This document shows positions 47,957 through 60,297 of a DNA stretch of 64,000 bases, piece after piece. Location: positions 1 to 64,000 of the forward strand of contig JASANC010002219.1 in assembly GCA_030248135.1 (NCBI GenBank), written 5' to 3'. Position numbers and translations under genes: made by a program. This stretch comes from Theristus sp. LFF4_11. Its lineage: Eukaryota > Nematoda > Chromadorea > Monhysterida > Xyalidae. The notes under the pieces were generated by a model. It worked only from the letters and a program-made list of their open reading frames with translations. It did no database searches and was not told the origin of the DNA. Numbering within the stretch: the stretch's first letter is position 1; every line of letters begins with the position of its first letter.

Positions 47957-49329
47957 ATACGGACTACCAGCCAGCGGGGCTCAGCTGTGTGTTACAATGC
48001 GCTGAAACAAAAATAAAGTGTTCGAGTCGAAAATTCTTCTGCGTTGATTTCCTGAACCGAAGGTGTGATGGTCTGGTGGACGGGCTATGCTTGCTAGTTT
48101 TATGATTCAAAGTTGCATGATTGACACGCATGGCGAATGTAAAATTGAACGAGCTTTAGCAAGGCCCACTTTGAAGCACTTGCACTGATGGGATTGAGGT
48201 AAAGCAGTTTGCACCTTTTAGTTTCGGATTTTGACATATTATTTTAGATTCTGAGTTGTTAGTGATGTGAGTGTTGCCATTTCTTGAAAAAAAACGTAGA
48301 GACTGGGAGGCCTAAGTCGTGAAGCCGTGCTATGTTGAGCCGACCATAAAACACAGCAAACAACAGCTGGAATTGGACGTGATTTAAAAACTCTAAAACG
48401 TTTTGACTAAAGTGCAATTACAAATGTATTTTTTCACAAAATTTATGTATGCCCATGTGGCATGTGCAACTCTTGTTTTTCGCAACAAATGCTTCGTAAA
48501 CTGACCCGTTTCTTGTTCAGCTGATCAAATAATTAGTGCCAAAATGTTGGCTTGTTTGCAGGTCGTTTTTGCTTTTGTATTCAATTGGTGGTGTTCTTTG
48601 GACTCGCCATTGTGTCTTGTCAATAAACACATTTGCAAAACTGGAAAACGCCAAAAAGACACGCGCGGCAAACATGATCAGCTGCTTTTGACAATTGACG
48701 ATGTGAAAAGCAATTCTGACGGTTTTTGCAGACAATTTTTTAATGTGAGGTTTGTAGAAATGTTGGTTGGATGGGTCGATATGTTCTTTCAGTTGAATTG
48801 GACGTAATTGTCACCGTATGTAATTTAGGTATTTAGATCCATGTGGGGGTGGGTGGGTGTCAAGCAAATTGCGAGGGTGGGTGTGGATGGTACAGCGTCA
48901 GGTTTTAGGGAGTGAGTGTTCTAGTCCATTGACGAGCTCATAAAACCAATTCGGAAAATGTTGTATGCCAGTATCTGAATCTGAACTTTGATCGTCGCTC
49001 TTTGGCCTAAAAGTAGAAATGGCAAAAAAATCTGTTAAAAAAGTCCACACGAAATTCTAAAGTCGGACTGAGCACGGATAATTTGGGGCATTAAACAATT
49101 GGCTGGTGCGTGACTCTGATCAGGTTCAAACGCGGGCCGTTCAAATAATTGCACTTTGCTTTTTTTAATTTTTTCAATTTTTGAGTGTTTGTGTTGATGA
49201 ATGTTTGGGTTTTTAATGAACAAAACTTGTTTGTGATGTATAAAATGCAGAAAAATCACGGTGGGGGGGGCGTGCTTCAAATATCAGTGGATCATGAGCA
49301 TGCCGATGCCGCGTGCGCGTGCGTTTTAA
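47957..49329. other. Gene-free stretch, G-tract repeat fragment at its right
   Basis: Nothing recognised to about 48,820. From 48,835 a decayed G-tract unit (GGTCCATGTGGGGGTGGG ... GGTGTCAAGCAAATT equivalents) appears. At about 49,288-49,325 GTGGATCATGAGCATGCCGA leads into CpG-rich GCGTGCGCGTGCG, a motif shared with 56,110 and 58,155-58,200. Confidence 0.5.
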
Positions 49330-52023
49330 GAGACCGTCCGGAACCAGGTGTAACATTTTGTCCCCTGACGAAAAATAGATTTTGCTCAAATTTCATATGG
49401 AGGTACCCCTAGATCCCACTAAAAAAAATCCGCATCGATTTTGCCGAGAAACCCTTCTGGTGTGGCGCTACAGGGCTCAAAAGTTGGGTAGGTCGAGAAA
49501 AAAATGCATTTTTTGCGTCGTACGAAATATGACCTTCTAGCGCTACACAGAAACGTTGTTGCATATTAGTGTTAATATGAAAAATGTAGTATTTTGCAAG
49601 GGCTTTCACGTGGTGTATTTATTTTTTTTGAAGCGCATAATATAACATTCTTACAAACAAAATTGTCAAAAAAAATTTAAAAAAATTTTTGCCAAAAATT
49701 TGGTTTTTTGCGTTTTATGCTTTAAAACTTTGTTTGACCAGAAAACTTTTTTTACGATCGTATTCGCCGTAAAAAACTGGTTTAGAAAAGTTGTTTAAGA
49801 GCAAAAAGTAGTTTGAGGGCAATTTTTTATTTCAAATCCAAAATTATCATCGTTTTGAGTCATGCTCGTGGCTTCTTCAAACAGTCTCTTGTAACGTGCT
49901 AAAATCACATTTTCACACCCAGATGGCAATATGAAAAATGTAGTATTTTGCAAGGGCTTTCACGTGGTGTATTTTTTTTTTTTGAAGCACATAATATAAC
50001 ATTCTTACAAACAAAATTGTCGAAAAAAAATTGAATTTTTTTTGCCAAAAATTAGGTTTTTTGCGTTTTATGCTTTAAAACTTTGTTGACCAGAAAACTT
50101 TTTTCACCATCGCATTCGCCGTAAAAAACTGGTCTAGAAAAGTTGTTTAAGAGCAAAAAGTAGTTTGAGGAAATTTTTTTATTTCAAATCGAAAATTATT
50201 ACGTTTTAAGTCATGCTCGTGGCTTCTTCAAAAAGTCTCTTGTAACTTGCTAAGATCACATTTTCACACCCAGATGGCAATATGAAAAATGAACGGAAAA
50301 GGCGTGCAGAGGAACAAGAGAAGAAACGTCAAGAAGCCGAACAAAAACGTCTGCAAGACAAACTCGAGAAAAAGAAAAAAATGCTGCTGAAACATCACGG
50401 GAAAAATGACTCTCTAAACACAACAAGGGATACAGGATACAATAGTGGTTTTTGTGACAGCAACTGATAGTTCTGTTTTAGTATTATTTCTAAAACTATT
50501 TTGTTCAAAACAATATTTTTTTATTCAGTTGAAACCTGATTTGTCACATCATTAAATTTGGTTACACTTTGGTTTTTTTCAAAGTAAAGAACATAAGTTT
50601 TTTTTGCCTATTTTAGTTTATGCCGAACCCACCGTTTGCTTGGTAAAAATAAGAGCCATCCAATCCGCATGAAATCCCTTTTAAAATGCTACAAATTTTG
50701 TATTGATATCTGGCCTGAAAATGTTATCTTGGCACGTCACAAAACTTTTTTGAAGAAACCACGAAAATGGCTCAAAACGATGACAAATTGTTGATTCAAA
50801 ATAAAAACTTTGCATCGAACTAATTTCTGCTCATAAACAACTCTTCTAAACCAGTTTTTACGGCGACAGGGTAGTAAAATTATCCAATTTTTACCCATTT
50901 TTTGTTTTTAACAGTGTCATACTATGTGCTAAAAACCAATATTTTATCAACAAAAAATTTCAAGTTTTTTTGACAGTTTTGTTTCTAACAATGTTATGTT
51001 ATGCGCTTCAAAAAAATAAATACTTCACGTGAAAGCGCTTGCAAAATACTACAAATTTCATATTGACATCTGAGTGTGAAAATGTGATCTTAGCAAGTTA
51101 CAAGAGACTTTTTGAAGAAGCCACGAGCATGACTTAAAACGTAATAATTTTCGATTTGAAATAAAAAAATTTCCTCAAACTACTTTTTGCTCTTAAACAA
51201 CTCTTCTAGACCAGTTTTTTACGGCGAATACGATCGTAAGAAAAGTTTTCTGGTCAAACAAAGTTTTGAAGCATAAAACGCTTAAAACCAAGTTTTTGGC
51301 AAAAAAATTCAATTTTTTGACAGTTTCGTTTGTAAGCATGTTATATTATGCGCTCCAAAGAAAAAATAAATACATCACATGAAAGCCCTTGCAAAATACT
51401 ACATTTTTCATATTGTCATCTGGGTGTGAAAATGTGATCTTAGCACGTTACAAGAAACTATTTGAAGAAGCCACGAGCATGACTCAAAACGATGATAATT
51501 TTGGAATTGAAATAAAAAATTTTCCTCAAACTACTTTTTGCTCTTAAACAACTTTTCTAAACCAGTTTTTTACGGCGAATACGATCGTAAGAAAAGTTTT
51601 CTGGTCAAACAAAGTTTTAAAGCATAAAACGCAAAAAACCAAATTTTTGGCAAAAAATTTTTTTAATTTTTTTCGACAATTTTGTTTGTAAGAATGTTAT
51701 ATTATGCGCTTCAAAAAAAATAAATACACCACGTGAAAGCCCTTGCAAAATACTACATTTTTCATATTAACACTAATATGCAACAACGCTTCTGTGTTGC
51801 GCTAGAAGGTCATATTTCGCGCGACGCAAAAAATGCATTTTTTTTCTCGACCTACCCTACTTTTGAGCCCTGTAGCGCCACACCAGAAGGCTTTCTCGGC
51901 AAAATCGATGCGGATTTTTCTTAGTGGGATCTAGGGGTAGCTCCATATCAAATTTGAGCAAAATCTATTTTTCATCAGGGGACACTCATTACCAAAATGT
52001 TACACCTGGTTCCGGACGGTCTC
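49330..52023. mobile_element. TTAA-flanked foldback element with captured sequence
   Basis: Ends GAGACCGTCCGGAACCAGG and its reverse complement are bordered by TTAA (49326-49329 and 52024-52027). Each arm contains repeated subunits marked by GTAGTATTTTGCAAGGGCTT and CATAATATAACATTCTTACA. The centre (about 50,290-50,680) is unrelated to the arms and contains an open reading frame. The arrangement parallels the 15,481 element, but the sequences are different families. Confidence 0.8.
50282..50467 (+). pseudogene. Captured host exon fragment inside the foldback
   Basis: The frame reads highly charged coiled-coil sequence (NERKRRAEEQEKKRQEAEQK, then LQDKLEKKKKMLLKHH) ending DTGYNSGFCDSN and TGA, followed by AT-rich 3' UTR-like sequence. 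It starts exactly where the arm repeat AATATGAAAAATG stops. Codon use is gene-like and unlike the arms. I infer a terminal exon plus UTR of a host gene picked up by the element. The parent gene is not in this window, and whether it is expressed is unknown. Confidence 0.5.
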
Positions 52024-52178
52024 TTAAAAAAGAAGCGCCAGACATCACCCCCCCCCCTCACGGTGGTCAATCAGCAATCTCATATTAACTTTTCCCCAAA
52101 ATACCGTAATTTTTGCATTTTTCTTGACGTTTGTGTCTGTCCCTCCATAGATTTTGTTGTTTCTGACCAAACAAGCAG

Positions 52179-52855
52179 GGTATTCACCCAGCAGACCGGT
52201 CACCCAGTAGACCGGTCACACCAGAGAACTTCGTTCTGTTATCTGTTAACATGTGAAGTGAAATACTGAGTTTCGGCTATGGGAATACGGTAAGGATTTT
52301 TTGGGTCTTGACACGATGTTCCCTGATCATCAAGCATCAGCACTTAAACATAATTATTGTACTCTTGGAACAGATTTTTTCTACGATTATCCTTGATGAA
52401 GGCTTGCGAAGCCTTAGGGCACCTACAGAATTGTGTTGCCAACATAAAGGAGTTGTGCAATAACAAAATTACGTCTCATACCGGAGCAATGAAGAAGTTC
52501 TGTAGGTGATCTCAGGCTTGGCAAGACTTGATTAAAGAAAATCGTGGAATCTTTGTATAGATATGATCGTGTCAAGATGCCACAGATGACTTGACACAAT
52601 CATTACCGTTCTTCATGGTTGTAATATTCATTGGGTTCAATGTTTTAAGTTCAATGGGTAATTACAGTATTTGAGCGTGTTTCATGCTTTTAGAGACACA
52701 TCATTAACAATCCTTGACCATCAGGAAAGATCGTGTCGAGACCCAAAGTGGTAGTTAGACTCCGTTAGCCTAAGCTTCTATTAGTTCACATTACAAGTGG
52801 TCTGCGTGTTAACAGACAAAGTTCTCTGGTGTGACCGGTCTGCTGGATGAATACC
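52179..52855. mobile_element. MITE with GGTATTCA ends and 8-bp duplication
   Basis: Terminal repeats GGTATTCACCCAGCAGACCG and their inverted match enclose 677 bp, flanked by exact ACAAGCAG duplications (52171-52178 and 52856-52863). Repeat-family copies at 3,250-3,290 and 8,405-8,435 show the single, unoccupied ACAAGCAG. The interior carries family-5 GTCTTGACACGA / TCGTGTCGAGACC sequence. Confidence 0.85.
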
Positions 52856-53075
52856 ACAAGCAGCTTGTTTGCACAAAATATTCTGTATTTTACAAGAATT
52901 TCTGTGTTTTTCTAAGGCAAAAATTTGGTATTACCCGTGCGATCCCGTGCACCCCCCCTCACGAAATTTTTCTGCCAGTGCACCCCCCCCCCTCAGGAAA
53001 ATTTGCTGCCCGTGCACCCCCCCTCACCGAGAAGGCACCTGACACCCCCCTCTAAAATTTGGCAAACACCCCCCC

Positions 53076-53309
53076 TAGGGTTGTTAAACAAAAATGAAAA
53101 TTTTAAAAAAAAAGTGATTAAAAAAAACAAAAATGCCAATTTTTTTTAATTCGAAAAATTTTCCTCCAATATGCTCTGAAAACCTCAATTTTGGCACAAT
53201 TTTTCGAAAGTTCAACAAAAATTTTCTTTGATTATACCTCGTAAAACATTTAGCAGTCGATTTTGGACTGTTTTACCGACTGATTTTAGGCAGTTTTACC
53301 GACTGACAG
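53076..53309 (-). mobile_element. Truncated family-1 hAT-like MITE
   Basis: It begins TAGGGTTGTTAAAC within a C run and matches family 1 up to TTTTACCGACTGA, then stops. Confidence 0.7.
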
Positions 53310-53568
53310 GTTTTAACCGGTCGTACTTGCAACACACTTTCACAACAGCAATCGGTTTTCTTGGATTTTCTTTTGCAGTATAGAACCCCACGAGCTGTGG
53401 TTGGTGTCGATCGAAAGGCCAGCTTCTAGGCTACAAGCACATGTGTAACTCGGCAAATGAAGTTTAGTTTTCATAAGAAATAAACAGTCGTAAAAAATAT
53501 GTCACACGCGCGCGCACTGATTGCAAAGACGTTGCTTCACTTTTCTCCATGAAAACAAAACAAACCGC

Positions 53569-55487
53569 CGAAACAAACTACAAACAACATATCACCGTGT
53601 TCCCGATGCTTTGCTGAGTTGATTGAGCTATCGATCGTCGAAATCGGTCGAGCACAGCGCCGGCAGAGTCGCCTGACAGGTCGGCGCACAACACACATGT
53701 CGTGAAATGCATCATTTGCCAATCTCAATCAGCTCAATCAACTCAGCAGAGCATCCGGAACACGATGAAGTGTTGTTTGTAGTTGGTTTTTGTTTTATTC
53801 AACATTTGTTTGTGTGCAATAAAAAATTCGTGAAAAAACACACAACACCAATTTATGGTGGTTTGGAATTTTGTCGATTTTTAAAAAACCGCCGAAACAA
53901 ACCACAAACGACACGTTGACGTGTTGCCGGTTGTTTGCTGAGTTGATTGAGCCGTCGATCGCCGAAATCGGTCGAGCACAGCGCCGGCAGAGTCGCGTGA
54001 CAGGTCGACGCACAACACACATGTCGTGAAATGCATCATTTGCCAACACATAACGTCGCCTAGATCACGATTTCCTCGACCGATTTTGACGATCGACGGC
54101 TCAATCAACTCAGCAGAGCATCCGGAACACGATGATGTGTTGTTTGTAGTTGGTTTTTGTTTTGTTCAACATTGGTTTGTGTGCAATAAAAAATTCGTGA
54201 AAAAACACACAACACCAATTTATGGTGGTTTGGAATTTTGTCGATTTTTAAAAAACCGCTGAAACAAACCACAAACGACACGTTGACGTGTTGCCGGTTG
54301 TTTGCTGAGTTGATTGAGCCGTCGATCGCCGAAATCGGTCGAGCACAGCGCCGGCAGAGTCGCGTGACAGGTCGACGCACAACACACATGTCGTGAAATG
54401 CATCATTTGCCAACACATAACGTCGCCTAGATCACGATTTCCTCGACCGATTTTGACGATCGACGGCTCAATCAACTCAGCAGAGCATCCGGAACACGAT
54501 GATGTGTTGTTTGTAGTTGGTTTTTGTTTTGTTCAACATTGGTTTGTGTGCAATAAAAAATTCGTGAAAAAACACACAACACCAATTTATGGTGGTTTGG
54601 AATTTTGTCGATTTTTAAAAAACCGCCGAAACAAACCACAAACGACACATTGACGTGTTGCCGGTTGTTTGCTGAGTTGATTGAGCCGTCGATCGTCGAA
54701 ATCGGTCGAGCACAGCGCCGGCAGAGTCGCGTGACAGATCGACGCACAACACACATGTCGTGAAATGCATTATTTGCCAACACATAACGTCGCCTAGATC
54801 GCGATTTCCTCGACCGATTTTGACGATCGACGGCTCAATCAACTCAGCAGAGCATCCGGAACACGATGATGTGTCGTTTGTAGTTGGTTTTTGTTTTGTT
54901 CAACATTGGTTTGTGTGCAATAAAAAATTCGTGAAAAAACACACAACACCAATTTATGGTGGTTTGGAATTTTGTCGATTTTTAAAAAACCGCCGAAACA
55001 AACCACAAACGACACATTGACGTGTTGCCGGTTGTTTTCTGAGTTGATTGAGCCGTCGATCGTCGAAATCGGTCGAGCACAGCGCCGGCAGAGTCGCGTG
55101 ACAGATCGACGCACAACACACATGTCGTGAAATGCATCATTTGCCAACACATAACGTCGCCTAGATCACGATTTCCTCGACCGATTTTGACGATCGACGG
55201 CTCAATCAACTCAGCAGAGCATCCGGAACACGATTATGTGTCGTTTGTAGTTGGTTTTTGTTTTGTTCAACATTGGTTTGTGTGCAATAAAAAATTCGTG
55301 AAAAAACACACAACACCAATTTATGGTGGTTTGGAATTTTGTCGATTTTTAAAAAACCGCCGAAACAAACCACAAACGACACATTGACGTGTTGCCGGTT
55401 GTTTGCTGAGTTGATTGAGCCGTCGATCGTCGAAATCGGTCGAGCACAGCGCCGGCAGAGTCGCGTGACAGGTCGGCGCACAACGTT
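53569..55487. repeat. 367-bp tandem satellite, about five units
   Basis: CGACGGCTCAATCAACTCAG recurs at 54,094, 54,461, 54,828 and 55,195, an exact 367-base period. The later four units are near-identical and the first is diverged and shorter. Each unit contains an inverted pair: TTGATTGAGCCGTCGATCG and CGATCGACGGCTCAATCAA. Each also contains CAATAAAAAATTCGTG. ORFs of 75 to 103 codons on both strands recur only because the unit does, and I do not regard them as genes. Confidence 0.9.
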
Positions 55488-56184
55488 TTTGTCTGCAATA
55501 AAATCAAAAAATCTTGACTACGGTTGGCATTGTCGTCGCATTGAAAATAATTTTCGCCGTCAAATTAAAAGGAGTTGGGCTGGGCAAAGCGAGAAGTAGA
55601 ACGGCTTTGTGTTCCAGTCCGAGATTGCAATTTGCGGCAAAGCGGAACGAAAAATGAAAAAGGTGATTGAGATTGATTGGTTCACTTCACAGAAATAGAG
55701 GTAAACTTGAATATTTCAGAAACTTTCGCTCTGTTTGTTCAATGTCCTTCAAGCATCGGCGTCTTTCGTCAGCTACCATAAACCAATTTTGAATTCCCGC
55801 GTATCTGTAAAATATATTCTGGGGTTGGCGACCTAAAATGAGACAAAAAGAAGTTTTTTCAATCTTTTTCTATGAAAATGGGATTGGATTGGGAAATTAC
55901 GCTCCAGTTAACTCACGCTCCACAACTGGATGTTCTCGGACATTGCTAAAACGGACCTTAACCTAAAAACCAAACCTAAGCCTAATCTTAAGCAAAACCT
56001 GTTCCTAACCTAATCCTAACCTAAGCCAAGCCTTTTTAAGAAAGCAAGAATGAAAATAACCGCGTTTTGAACGAGTTTATGTTGAGTGCGGAGCGTGTGC
56101 ACGCGCGCCAGTGGATCATGAGCAATGAGCAATGCGGATGCGGGGCAGGTGCATATCATAATGAAGCTTTGCGATCGGTTATAT
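55488..56184. other. Gene-free stretch with degenerate telomere-like repeats
   Basis: Bases about 55,955-56,035 are irregular CCTAACCTAATCCTAAGCC-type repeats. The rest is unrecognised. Confidence 0.5.
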
Positions 56185-56351
56185 TATGGTCTTTAAAGAC
56201 AAAAAATCATGATTATTGAGCAAAAATTCATGATTTTTGGGTGGTCCGAGAAAATTTTTGGGGGGTGTCACTGTTACTTAGGTCCATCTAGGGGGGGGGT
56301 GGGGGGGGGTGTCTAGCAAATTTCGAGGGGGGGGGTGTGGATGGTCCAGTG

Positions 56352-57065
56352 TACGGTTGTTAAACAAAAATAAAAATTTTTTAAAAAAAAAAGTGATTAA
56401 AAAAAAACAAAAATGCCGATTTTTTTTTTTAATTCGAAAAATTTTCCTCTAGTCTAATATGCTCTGAAAACCTCAATTTTGGCACAATTTTTCGAAAGTT
56501 CAACAAAAATTTTCTTTGATTATACCTCGTAAAACCTTTAGCAGTCGATTTTGGGCCGTTTTACCGACTGATTTTAGGCTTCGACAACATCTGCGATGAA
56601 GTTTTTGAGCGTCCCAAAGCTTAGCCTACCATTTCCGATGCAGATAAGGTGACGATTAGCCTCGCAGAGCGTCCGATTGTGCTCGCTGCACCGTTTGCAA
56701 GCGCTACGTTGTCTGGTTGCTGCTTCGTGTCGTGTCGTCGCGACACCATCAGAAGAATTGATCGAATTTCAAGGCGGTATGTTTGTCTTCACTTTAGCAT
56801 TAGCTTAGCTGGGGACAATTAGTGACGTTTTGGAGGTCAAAACACAAGAAGAGGCATGGTGACGGTTTGGAAAAGGGGTAATTGAGGTCACCAAAACAAA
56901 ATCTGCAATGTTCCGCCATACGGGTGTCATTCGGGAGGCGCTTGCATATCATATGTGGTTCTTCGGACTCCCTGATTGATTTAGCACAACTTTGATTTTT
57001 GAAATTTTTTTTTTTAATTAAAAAAAAAACAAAAATGACGATTTTTGTTTTTTTTAACAACCCTA
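56352..57065 (-). mobile_element. Family-1 hAT-like MITE, inverted
   Basis: Ends TACGGTTGTT (one change from consensus) and AACAACCCTA, 714 bp, flanked by an exact 8-bp duplication GTCCAGTG (56344-56351 and 57066-57073). It is inserted in a G-tract repeat unit. Confidence 0.85.
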
Positions 57066-57115
57066 GTCCAGTGTCAGGTTTTGGGGGGTGGTGTCGCGTG
57101 ACCCCCCCCCCCACC

Positions 57116-57960
57116 TAGGGTTAGGGGAAAAAAAATCCGGATTTTTTTTTTAATTAAAAAAAAATTTTTTTTTTAAAAAAATTTTTTTTTTACAAGTTAG
57201 GTTTGTTCGAAGCGTCTCGTCGAGCTGAGTTCATCTAGACTATTTTCAGAACGATCCGGAAAACTATAAGAGCGAAAATCGTGTTTTATTGAAATTATGT
57301 CCATTTCATAGAGGGAAAGTTGCATTTTCAACAGTAAAACAGGACAATTTTCGACGTGTACTTGAATATTGAACCGTTCTTAGTTTTTCCTCTTCAGAAA
57401 ATTACCAAAATTTGACTGTGTTCAAAAATTCCTGTTTGCTGTAGCTAAGTCGGCAACCCCTGTCGACCCGGTCGCCCCCCCCCCAAGACACTTACTTTCA
57501 GGTTCAACCAGCTATGCTATCTGCCACATGGCGAGAGCCCACTCTTCAAATCATCGTATCGAAAACACGTACCATGATTTCGCGATCACGTTGCGGGCAA
57601 CTGACAGACGCAAGTTTAACACGTTAGTTTAGCTCAGCACGCAAGTTTTAACATGTGGCCATGTTATCGGGTATCTGAAAAACGGTCGTGTGATGTGGTA
57701 TTAACCAACATCCCCGCTCCAATTGTTTAACAATATATCGCACAACTCCATTGTAGACCTATAACGTACGCCAATCAACAAGATATCATGTTCATCTCAT
57801 GGCCTACCGACTGAAAAAACATGTTCTAAGTTGCAAGAAAACGATTTTTGAAACGATATTTCAATTCAGTTAAGTCATTTCAGCGCTAAAAATTGACCCT
57901 AGAAGTCATCCAAATCGAAAAACATGGAGTACGGTGGTCAAAATGACCAAATAATGACAT
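57116..57960 (-). mobile_element. Truncated family-2 hAT-like MITE, inverted
   Basis: It starts TAGGGTTAGGGGAAAA and follows the reverse of 3,796-4,831 up to AATAATGACATA, where family-3-type sequence replaces it. The distal terminal repeat is missing. Confidence 0.75.
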
Positions 57961-57964
57961 ATAC

Positions 57965-58623
57965 CTGGTTTTCGAATCTGTCTCTATCAGACAGGTTTTT
58001 TCGGCTCAGCTATTATCTATCTAAAAAAATTTCTCAGCCAGCTATCTATCTAAAACATTTTGTCTTCGAAGACATAAAATAAAACAAAACAAAATTTTTG
58101 CCCAAAATTGACTATTTTTGCTCGTAATTCTTGAAAATTTCCTAAAGCTTCATTACTAAAGCGCACGCGCACGCGGCATCGGCATGCTCATGCTCATGAT
58201 CCACTAGCGCGCCTGCACACGCTCCGGCCCCAACAAGAACTTGTTCAAAACGCAATTGTTCTGACATCTTCCTTCTTGAAAAGGCTTGGCTTAGGTTAGG
58301 ATTAGGTCAGGATTATGTTTAGCTTGGAATTAGGCTTTATTAATTTATTTATTTATTATTTTTTTTATATTTATTAATTTATTAATAAGCGTTTATACTG
58401 GATTTTTAGTGTGTTTTTAGCATTATTTTGATGTTTTTATAGCTTTTTAGCGTTTTATCTATCTATCTATCAAATTTCCAAATTTCAAAATTTTGACCGG
58501 CTTCCCCCAAAGTCACATGCCCCCCCGCGCCCCCCCCCCAAATTTTTCCAGCTATCTATCTGGAAAATTTGCTCCAGCTATCTATATCGTCCCCCCCCAA
58601 CCCCTCGGCTCTGGAACAACTAT
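57965..58623 (+). mobile_element. Family-3 MITE remnant with insertion
   Basis: TTCGAATCTGTCTCTATCAG at the left and GGAACAACTATG at the right match family 3. The middle is interrupted by CpG-rich and TTAGG-like sequence (about 58,150-58,330). Confidence 0.55.
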
Positions 58624-59775
58624 GGTTCGAAGCATAATTGTTCTAGGTTTTTTTGTGACAATTTCTACTTTCAGGTCAAAGATCGACGAGCAAAGTCCAA
58701 ATACCGATAGAAGCTTCTGCAGCAATTGGTTTCATGAGCTCGTTAATGGGTACTCTTTCAAAATATGGGTCCGCTCAAATTTCATCGCAGCGCGCTGACT
58801 GATGGCTCAAATGAAAGCCCTCGTTCTGCTGAGTAATCCTGTGTATGGGTTTTTTGAAATTCAAAAATTTGATGAAGTTATTTGAATTTGAAATTTTTGA
58901 TTGAGTGCGTCTGTTCTGTGGTGAGCGTGTGCAGTGCACTGAATGTTGTATTTATGTGCTTGATAGATATTTATGATGGATGATTCACATGTTCACATGA
59001 TTGCATGAAACAGTCATACGTCTGAAAGTATGCCCACGGGTTACGGTAGCGCCAGCGGTAGTTTTTGGTCTTGACACGAAGTTGCAGAAAACCACTCTGT
59101 TTCTTGTGAATAACAGTTGAAACCTTTTAGAAACCTTGCAGCATTATAACAGAATGTCAAAAACCGGATTTCAAAGATTACGGTGACGTTGCAGTGGGTC
59201 TCGACACGATTTTTAAAAACGTCCTTTTGTCAAGCTACCGTTCACATTGGTGGGTTGGTTGACAGAAAACTTTGACATCGCAGTCGTGAAAATGAGAACG
59301 CATGCCAATGAAAACCGGTAACGAATACAGCAAGTGACTCGAGGGGTCGCGAACGAATGTCTTCTCAAGCAATAATTTTGTGAAACATTAGCTGCGTTTG
59401 TACATGTAGTCCAAGTCGCGATGTCACCCTCCTGAGAGTAGTGGCGCATATGCCAATTTCGTAGCCGCCGTTTGCTGAACGTAGCTGAATGGGACAGCCG
59501 AGTGTTTTCGGAGTGTTGCCGAGTGTTATAATGCTGCATGTTTCTAAAAGGTTCCAACTGTCATTCACAAGAAACAAAGTGGTTTTCAGCAACTTCGTGT
59601 CAAGACCGACCCAAAACTACCGCTACCGTAACCCGTGGGACGAACCTTCCGACATATGACAGTTACATGCAATCATGTGACCGGTATCCATCATTCTAGT
59701 AGCTTTTTTTGGCAATAAAAGGACGTTTTTAAAAAAAATCGTGTCGAGACCCACTGCAACGTTACCGTACTCAAC
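58624..59775. repeat. Family-5 repeat pair and unrecognised DNA
   Basis: Two family-5 segments (59,020-59,225 and 59,375-59,775) face each other in opposite orientation, both carrying TTGACACGAAGTTG or its complement. No gene was recognised. Confidence 0.5.
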
Positions 59776-60067
59776 TCCGTATCTGCATCGGAAATGGTAA
59801 GCCAAGCTGTGGGACGCTCAAAAACTTTATTGCAGAAGTTGTCGAAGGGCGAAGCCTAAAATCAGTCGGTAAAACGGTCCAAAATCGACTGCTGGCGGTT
59901 TTACGAGGTAATATCAAAGAAAATTTTTGTTGAACTTTCGAAAAATTGTGCCAAAATATAGGTTTTCGAAGCATATTAGAGAAAAAAAATTTCGAGTTTT
60001 TTTTTAAATCGGCATTTTTGTTTTCTTGATCACTTAAAAATTTTCGATTTTTTGTTCGACAACCCTA
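59776..60067 (+). mobile_element. Right half of a family-1 MITE
   Basis: CTGCATCGGAAATGGTAAGC through CGACAACCCTA matches the distal part of family 1, with several substitutions. Confidence 0.65.
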
Positions 60068-60297
60068 TTCGGTACTGTCCCCTCCCCAATTTCGACTTCC
60101 AAAACCCAAATTTGCCTCTAAAAACAATAAAAAAGTACATTTTCAAGCACTTTTCACAAAATTGTCTTCGCTTTACAGCATAGTATCTTTGAGTATTTAA
60201 TTTAGTGCAACGTTTTTGTCAGGTTACCGAAAAGGAATTGCAATAATTAAAAACAAAGGAACAAAAACACACCGCAGACGGGGCACAGATCGGAACG

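Noticed and set aside
54026..55387. Repeated 75-103 codon ORFs on both strands
   Set aside because: They recur with the 367-bp satellite period and on both strands, so they reflect the repeat, not a gene family.
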